64,000 bases of DNA from positions 447,383 through 511,382 of the forward strand of contig VWYX01000384.1 of assembly GCA_013396525.1 (NCBI GenBank), read 5' to 3'. This stretch comes from Chaetorhynchus papuensis. Taxonomy: Eukaryota > Chordata > Aves > Passeriformes > Rhipiduridae. Shown here piece after piece: positions 60,210 to 64,000 of this stretch. The notes beneath the pieces were generated by a model, which was not told the origin of the DNA, did no database searches, and saw nothing but the letters and a program-made list of their open reading frames with translations. Numbering within the stretch: position 1 is the first letter of the stretch; every line of letters starts with the position of its first letter. The position numbers and the translations under genes were made by a program.

Positions 60210-60737
60210 TGGGGCCCAGAAGTATCGCTATTCCGAGCTCTCTGCTTCTGTGCCGTGGCGCGGGGTGCAGCGATCTTCCAAGAGCGTCTCCTTAGCGAAG
60301 CCGCTCAGCAGGATCAGCCACACACACACACACGCACGCGTGCATGCACAAACGCATGGGTAGCTCAGTAATGTGGGTCAGTGGCAAAGAGGTTGGAAGG
60401 GTCTTTGCACAGATTTCCACGGGAGCAGTTTATTGCTTCCACACCGTGAAGAGTTCCAGAGGCAAAGACAAGAACAATGGAAAGCTCAGGTTTAAGTATG
60501 GGAGCAGTGCGAGCACCAAAAACCAATGATCTGAGGGCACAGGGGGGTACACAGGTGGGACTAGGGAATGGGGACCAATGGAGAAGCTCTGGGGAGTGGC
60601 GAGGAGAAAAGGCCAATGGGGGGAGCCTGGAGTGGAGAACTTTCTAGGACATGAAACATGTAAGGCAGCAAGGGGGCGGGGCAACCAACAGCCAGCCAGG
60701 AACGCAGAACTGGGGTAGACTATCACAACAGAACAAA
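60210..60737 (-). mobile_element. Retroviral-type solo LTR (A)
   Basis: Read on the minus strand it has LTR architecture: a GC-rich U3 with three ATTGG/CCAAT boxes (complements at about 60,523, 60,573 and 60,612), a TTAAA TATA-like word at about 60,490-60,497, and AATAAA at 60,434-60,429. A U5 of about 200 bases follows, including a CA/CG microsatellite (60,319-60,346). It appears to start near TGTTGTGATAG or TGTGATAG (60,734-60,741) and end ...CCCCA at 60,210. No gag, pol or env sequence adjoins it. Exact ends and target-site duplication could not be established. It lies in the inferred intron, in the same orientation as the host gene. Confidence 0.6.
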
Positions 60738-61338
60738 GCATCCTGGGAGAGGCTTCTTTCCTCACTGTGACCTCGACAGGCGTCTCTGGTACTAGTGATG
60801 CCTTTTCCTGGTATTCTAGGTCTCAAAATCAAGAGGCAAACACGGTTAGAAGGGGAAAAGGAGTTTTACCTTGGTATTTATTGTAAGGATCCTTAGGTGC
60901 ACCACGTCCAGGTCGAATGAACCTCCATGCACCCCGCAATGGCCACCGCAATCCCCTTCCTCTAGATCTGGTCTTACATTCTAGGTCTTACTAATTAGCA
61001 CATCTATCCAAAATTCCCCAATGAGAGGCTCGAATGAGCACCCCTCCCCAAGGAACCTTCCCCTGGATGGTTCTATCTTAGTTTACAAAATGTGTTCTGG
61101 AGAGGACCTTGGGGTCTGGGGCACACTGATCTCTAACTACGAAGCTTCTAAAATGTTTAGTCTCCTAGCTCAATGAACAAGTCCAAGAATGTAGGCAAAA
61201 AGCACTGAGAATACAGAAGTTGCAAAAAGGTATAACAGGTATAAAAGAAAAGACAAAAATCATCATGGCATCACTAGGGACTATCTTATCGAGAACTGTT
61301 TCTGTCCCTTGTACTACAGGCTAACCGGCCACCACACA
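60738..61338 (-). mobile_element. Second retroviral-type LTR (B), ERVL-like
   Basis: Unlike LTR A in sequence. On the minus strand it may begin TGTGGTGGCCGGTTAGCC near 61,336. It carries AATAAA at 60,882-60,877, followed by about 140 bases of R/U5-like sequence. The stretch around 60,890-60,960 (complement 'gcggggtgcatggaggttca', 'tcgacctggacgtggtgcac') has the look of long U3 regions of bird ERVL elements. The junction with LTR A is not resolved; A may have inserted into B or beside it. It has no coding internal region. Confidence 0.5.
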
Positions 61339-62274
61339 AAAGAGAGACATAAATGTGAGTATTTATGAGGTATAGCTCTGTATTTGCCTGTTTCTCAGTA
61401 AATAGAAGCCACCAAATTCTGCTTTCTATCGGTGACATTACCTGCATCTAAGGTCATGCCTAGTGCATGGCAGGTCTGAGAGACTGAGGATGTTGTTTCC
61501 ACTTCAGTGGTACTTTCTGGTGGAGGTAAGGCAGTCTTGTGCCTTTCTTTCCTGACTGGAAAACAAAAAGGCAAAGGGGATCTATCAGTCAGAAAACCCC
61601 ATAGGCTTCAGTAATTTACTGATTTACAACAGCTGCAAATCAAGTTCTGTAAAATTTTTAGTACAATCCAGTTCCCATAAATAGCTGAGGGCAGCTTTTG
61701 TTTCCTGCAAACTTTTGAGACTTTTGTGATTAAAACTATAAAGGCAGTAAGCACAATTCACAATCAATTATGTTTTATTAATGTTTTTTTAATACATGCC
61801 ACAGCCCAGTAATCATGAAGCTGTTCAACAGTGTTGTTCTAAAATCAGCTAATAGCAGGATGTAATTTGTGGCCGTCTCTGCTCACTTACAAAACACTTG
61901 CTCTGTTAATTGTGATTTCACACTCCGCTGAATGCTGTAGCCTGGAGGTAACATTCATGTGATGGAAGAGTTACTCGTCTGGGCTCTGGGGGAGAGGGTG
62001 TAGACGGAGGTGGAGGAGGGAAGGATCATTTCAACAGAGGCTACTGTTGTTAAATTTTTAATCCTTTTATGTTCAAAAAAAAAAAAAAAAGAAAAAGGAA
62101 AGAAAACAACTAAACATCAAAAAGCTACAATCCACTGCTAAACAGTTCTTTCTTTAAAAACCTGAACATTCTTTTCACGTTTTGATCCCTTTCTGATGCT
62201 TTGTGCTGTTACCAGGAACACAACAAAACGAGTGACCCGTAGGTGAAACCCTGTCTGTGTAATCAGGCACCTAC
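61339..62274. other. Rest of the inferred intron between exons 62,275 and 60,172
   Basis: Non-coding and AT-rich. It holds an A run at about 62,077-62,092 and no recognisable exon or repeat. The intron as a whole spans 60,173-62,274 on the minus strand and includes both LTRs. Confidence 0.5.
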
Positions 62275-62326
62275 CTTGACCTCAGATTGTAAATGCTCGG
62301 CGAACCAGTCTGCCCAGAGCAAGTGC
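62275..62326 (-). CDS. Internal coding exon (52 nt) of the unrecognised minus-strand gene
   Basis: On the minus strand the exon follows a weak acceptor (CCAATGAAAATGTAG), starts with one base (G) completing a codon, and encodes HLLWADWFAEHLQSEVK. It ends in phase 0 at a strong donor (TCAAG|GTAGGT). The frame meets a stop TGA four codons before the exon start and another TGA three codons past the donor, so the open part fits the exon limits closely. The pattern of aromatic, acidic and hydrophobic residues suggests an amphipathic helix. Its phase-0 end fits the next exon. The weak acceptor makes this the least certain of the three. Confidence 0.45.
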
Positions 62327-63595
62327 CTACATTTTCATTGGAAATAATTTCATGCCTTTGGGGGTCCCAGTGTCCTTCTTAGACCAGAATAGGCAGGAGA
62401 TACTCCTGGAGGGGGTCAAAAGGGCCTAAAATGTTGCCATATGTTAGTGAGCAAGTTAGGCAGATCGAATTCATCCCTGAATGGGCAGTGGTGATGAGAC
62501 AAGAGTTCAGCCCTGCACAGCCACAGGCAAGGCAGCAGCTCCTGCTCTGAGGTGCTTGCAGTGAATGTCAGAGGGGGAAATACTGCCTCGATCAGCAAAT
62601 GAGAAGAACCATCTTAATTTGGAAAGTTTCCATCTGAGTGTTTGGTACTGCTGTGGCAAACTGGGAGATTCAGCTCAGACCAGACAGGGATGGGAGCACC
62701 AACCTGGGAAGGTTTTTATTTGACTTATCACTAAATTGGGGCAGGGAGAAGCAGCCACAGAGGGGACTTTGCCCACTGCTGGTCATCACCTTTGCTATTT
62801 CAATTTCTCTTATCCTAACTAGTGATGTGGAGAGCACCAAGCTGGGTTTGAATGCTGCTATTGGGGGTTCAAGCCAGGATTGTGTCCCATCAGAGTGGGC
62901 TGGGCAGCAGAAGTCACCCCACAATACAGACAGAGAAATGGTGCACACTCTGCTGCTGCTCTGTGAGTCTGATGTGACTCTGAGGCTGGCTGTGCTGCCA
63001 GCCAGACTGAGCCTCAACAGAAACAACAATGACAAAGGACTCTCTGCCTTCCACATATGCAAAGGCTCAGCCATATTTTCTGTATTGCCACAATGTGAGG
63101 AAAACATCTTGGCAGAGTGGCAAGATTGAAATCTGGCAGCTCACTCTGGAGTGAGCCCAGAATGCCCAGGCAGAGCACCTCAGCTGGAACACAGGTTCAG
63201 GGGGAGATCCAGCCTCAGGAAAAACCCTGCAGGCATTGCAGAGAGCTGAGAAGTGATTAGGAGCACAAAGCAGCAAAGATCTCTGTGTGGGCAGAAAAAA
63301 ATAGATGCTTAAGAATCAATTAAGAGGGAGAGGTTAAATACGTGTCTAAAGACTAAATGCACAGATATCCTTGGGGGGCTATGCTTTGGATGGTGTTAAC
63401 TTCACTTAGTTAAGCCTCACTTGCATTAAGCACAAGTGTTAAAGCTTCTCTTAGCTAAATATTTCATCCCAGGACATGACACTGAGAACATCATGGTTCA
63501 CTTTGAGCAAGACTACTCCACACTTATGCCATCACCTCTCTCACCCAACATTTGACATTGCTGACCTTAGCCTGGTGCTGGTGTTCCCACACCAC
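62327..63595. other. Probable intron, no exon supported
   Basis: Contains a 163-codon plus frame (62,638-63,129) and a 145-codon minus frame over the same bases. Neither has splice or domain support. A strong acceptor-like run (TTTTTTTCTGCCCACACAG, minus strand, ending at about 63,288) is followed by a frame open for 70 codons. The only good donor inside it (GTGAGC at about 63,151) leaves a phase that does not fit the exon at 62,326, so I do not call it. Confidence 0.4.
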
Positions 63596-63714
63596 CTAGC
63601 AGGAATAATTGCTGTGACATCCACAGGTCACAGAAGCCAGCTGCTCCTTTGTCCCCGAAGGCTTTATACTTCCATTTTTCCTTTTCCACGTCTTTGTGGG
63701 ACCACACGTGAAGG
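63596..63714 (-). CDS. Possible upstream exon of the minus-strand gene
   Basis: On the minus strand an acceptor (GACTTTAGTCTCAG) ends at 63,715. One frame after it reads LHVWSHKDVEKEKWKYKAFG and stays open beyond 63,596. If it ended at the weak donor GTATAA (last exon base 63,670) it would leave AA, and the G opening the exon at 62,326 would complete a lysine codon, so the phase would fit. A second donor-like word (CTAG|GTGGTG at 63,596) gives a different phase. A second frame is also open over most of the segment. So the exon is plausible but its limits and frame are not settled. Confidence 0.25.
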
Positions 63715-64000
63715 CTGAGACTAAAGTCAACTAACACACAATCAATAAGCACACAGCACTTGCCTGTTCGTTAGGGTCACTGCTGGTGGGCTTTCAGCTG
63801 TCACCAATGCCTGGAAGAAATAAGCAGATGGACAAAAAGCAGTAGGATTCAGCTCAATCCAAAGAAGACAGAAGGAAAGATGGTGGGACTTTCAAAGGTC
63901 TAACCCTGCATTACATCAAGATCATTACACCACAAACTGTCCAGATGGCACAAAGCCTCGGGCTCACAGCTGGACTTCTCAGTGCACTTGAATATAGTTA
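63715..64000. other. Window end, nothing further recognised
   Basis: Unique AT-balanced sequence with no exon, RNA gene or repeat that I can support. The minus-strand gene is expected to continue to the right of the window. Confidence 0.4.

Noticed and set aside
62638..63129. 163-codon plus frame with a hydrophobic stretch
   Set aside because: An equally long frame exists on the other strand; no splice context or family resemblance. It lies inside the inferred intron.
63151..63287. Strong acceptor followed by a long frame and a GTGAGC donor on the minus strand
   Set aside because: Its phase does not fit the exon at 62,275-62,326, and the translation is unremarkable. It might still be an alternative exon.
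1..64000. CRISPR arrays, operons, prophage or bacterial genes
   Set aside because: No direct-repeat arrays with spacers, ribosome-binding sites or dense coding. The sequence is vertebrate in character.

Overview
The window looks like nuclear DNA from a bird. It is AT-rich, mostly non-coding, has long intervals without a gene, and carries many CR1 LINE fragments. Several of these end in the avian CR1 3' terminal octamer repeat (ATTCTATG-like; positions 1-56, 39,255-39,481, 41,989-42,141, 55,095-55,637, 58,184-58,425). Two retroviral-type LTRs lie at 60.2-61.3 kb. Nothing prokaryotic is present. Most long open frames are chance frames or sit inside repeats. All repeat names come from reading the sequence against remembered consensus features, not from a database search.

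Layout: 0.06-11 kb is non-coding. It holds one long, old CR1 copy (about 2.68-4.40 kb) containing a perfect 54-bp tandem duplication, and a 104-bp polypyrimidine tract. A CpG island at about 11.3-12.6 kb has a GC box, CCAAT boxes, a near-perfect RFX X-box, a degenerate minisatellite, and one good splice donor on each strand. It is the best promoter candidate, but its direction is unresolved. From 12.8 to 57 kb I see no convincing coding exon. This stretch holds old CR1 and MIR-like fragments, simple repeats, and AT-rich blocks full of homeodomain/POU/SOX-type motifs that could be regulatory elements.

The best coding evidence is at the right end, on the minus strand. Three small exons (62,275-62,326; 60,117-60,172; 57,157-57,280) each have splice signals and one usable reading frame. 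They join in matching phases (0, then 2) and end at a stop codon. Together they give a 76-residue C-terminus with a very basic tail. A fourth, weaker exon may lie near 63.6-63.7 kb. The gene runs leftward and ends in this window; most of it lies to the right, outside. I do not recognise the protein with confidence. Two LTRs in the sense orientation sit in the intron before its penultimate exon, and the nearer one ends only about 37 bp from that exon's splice acceptor.
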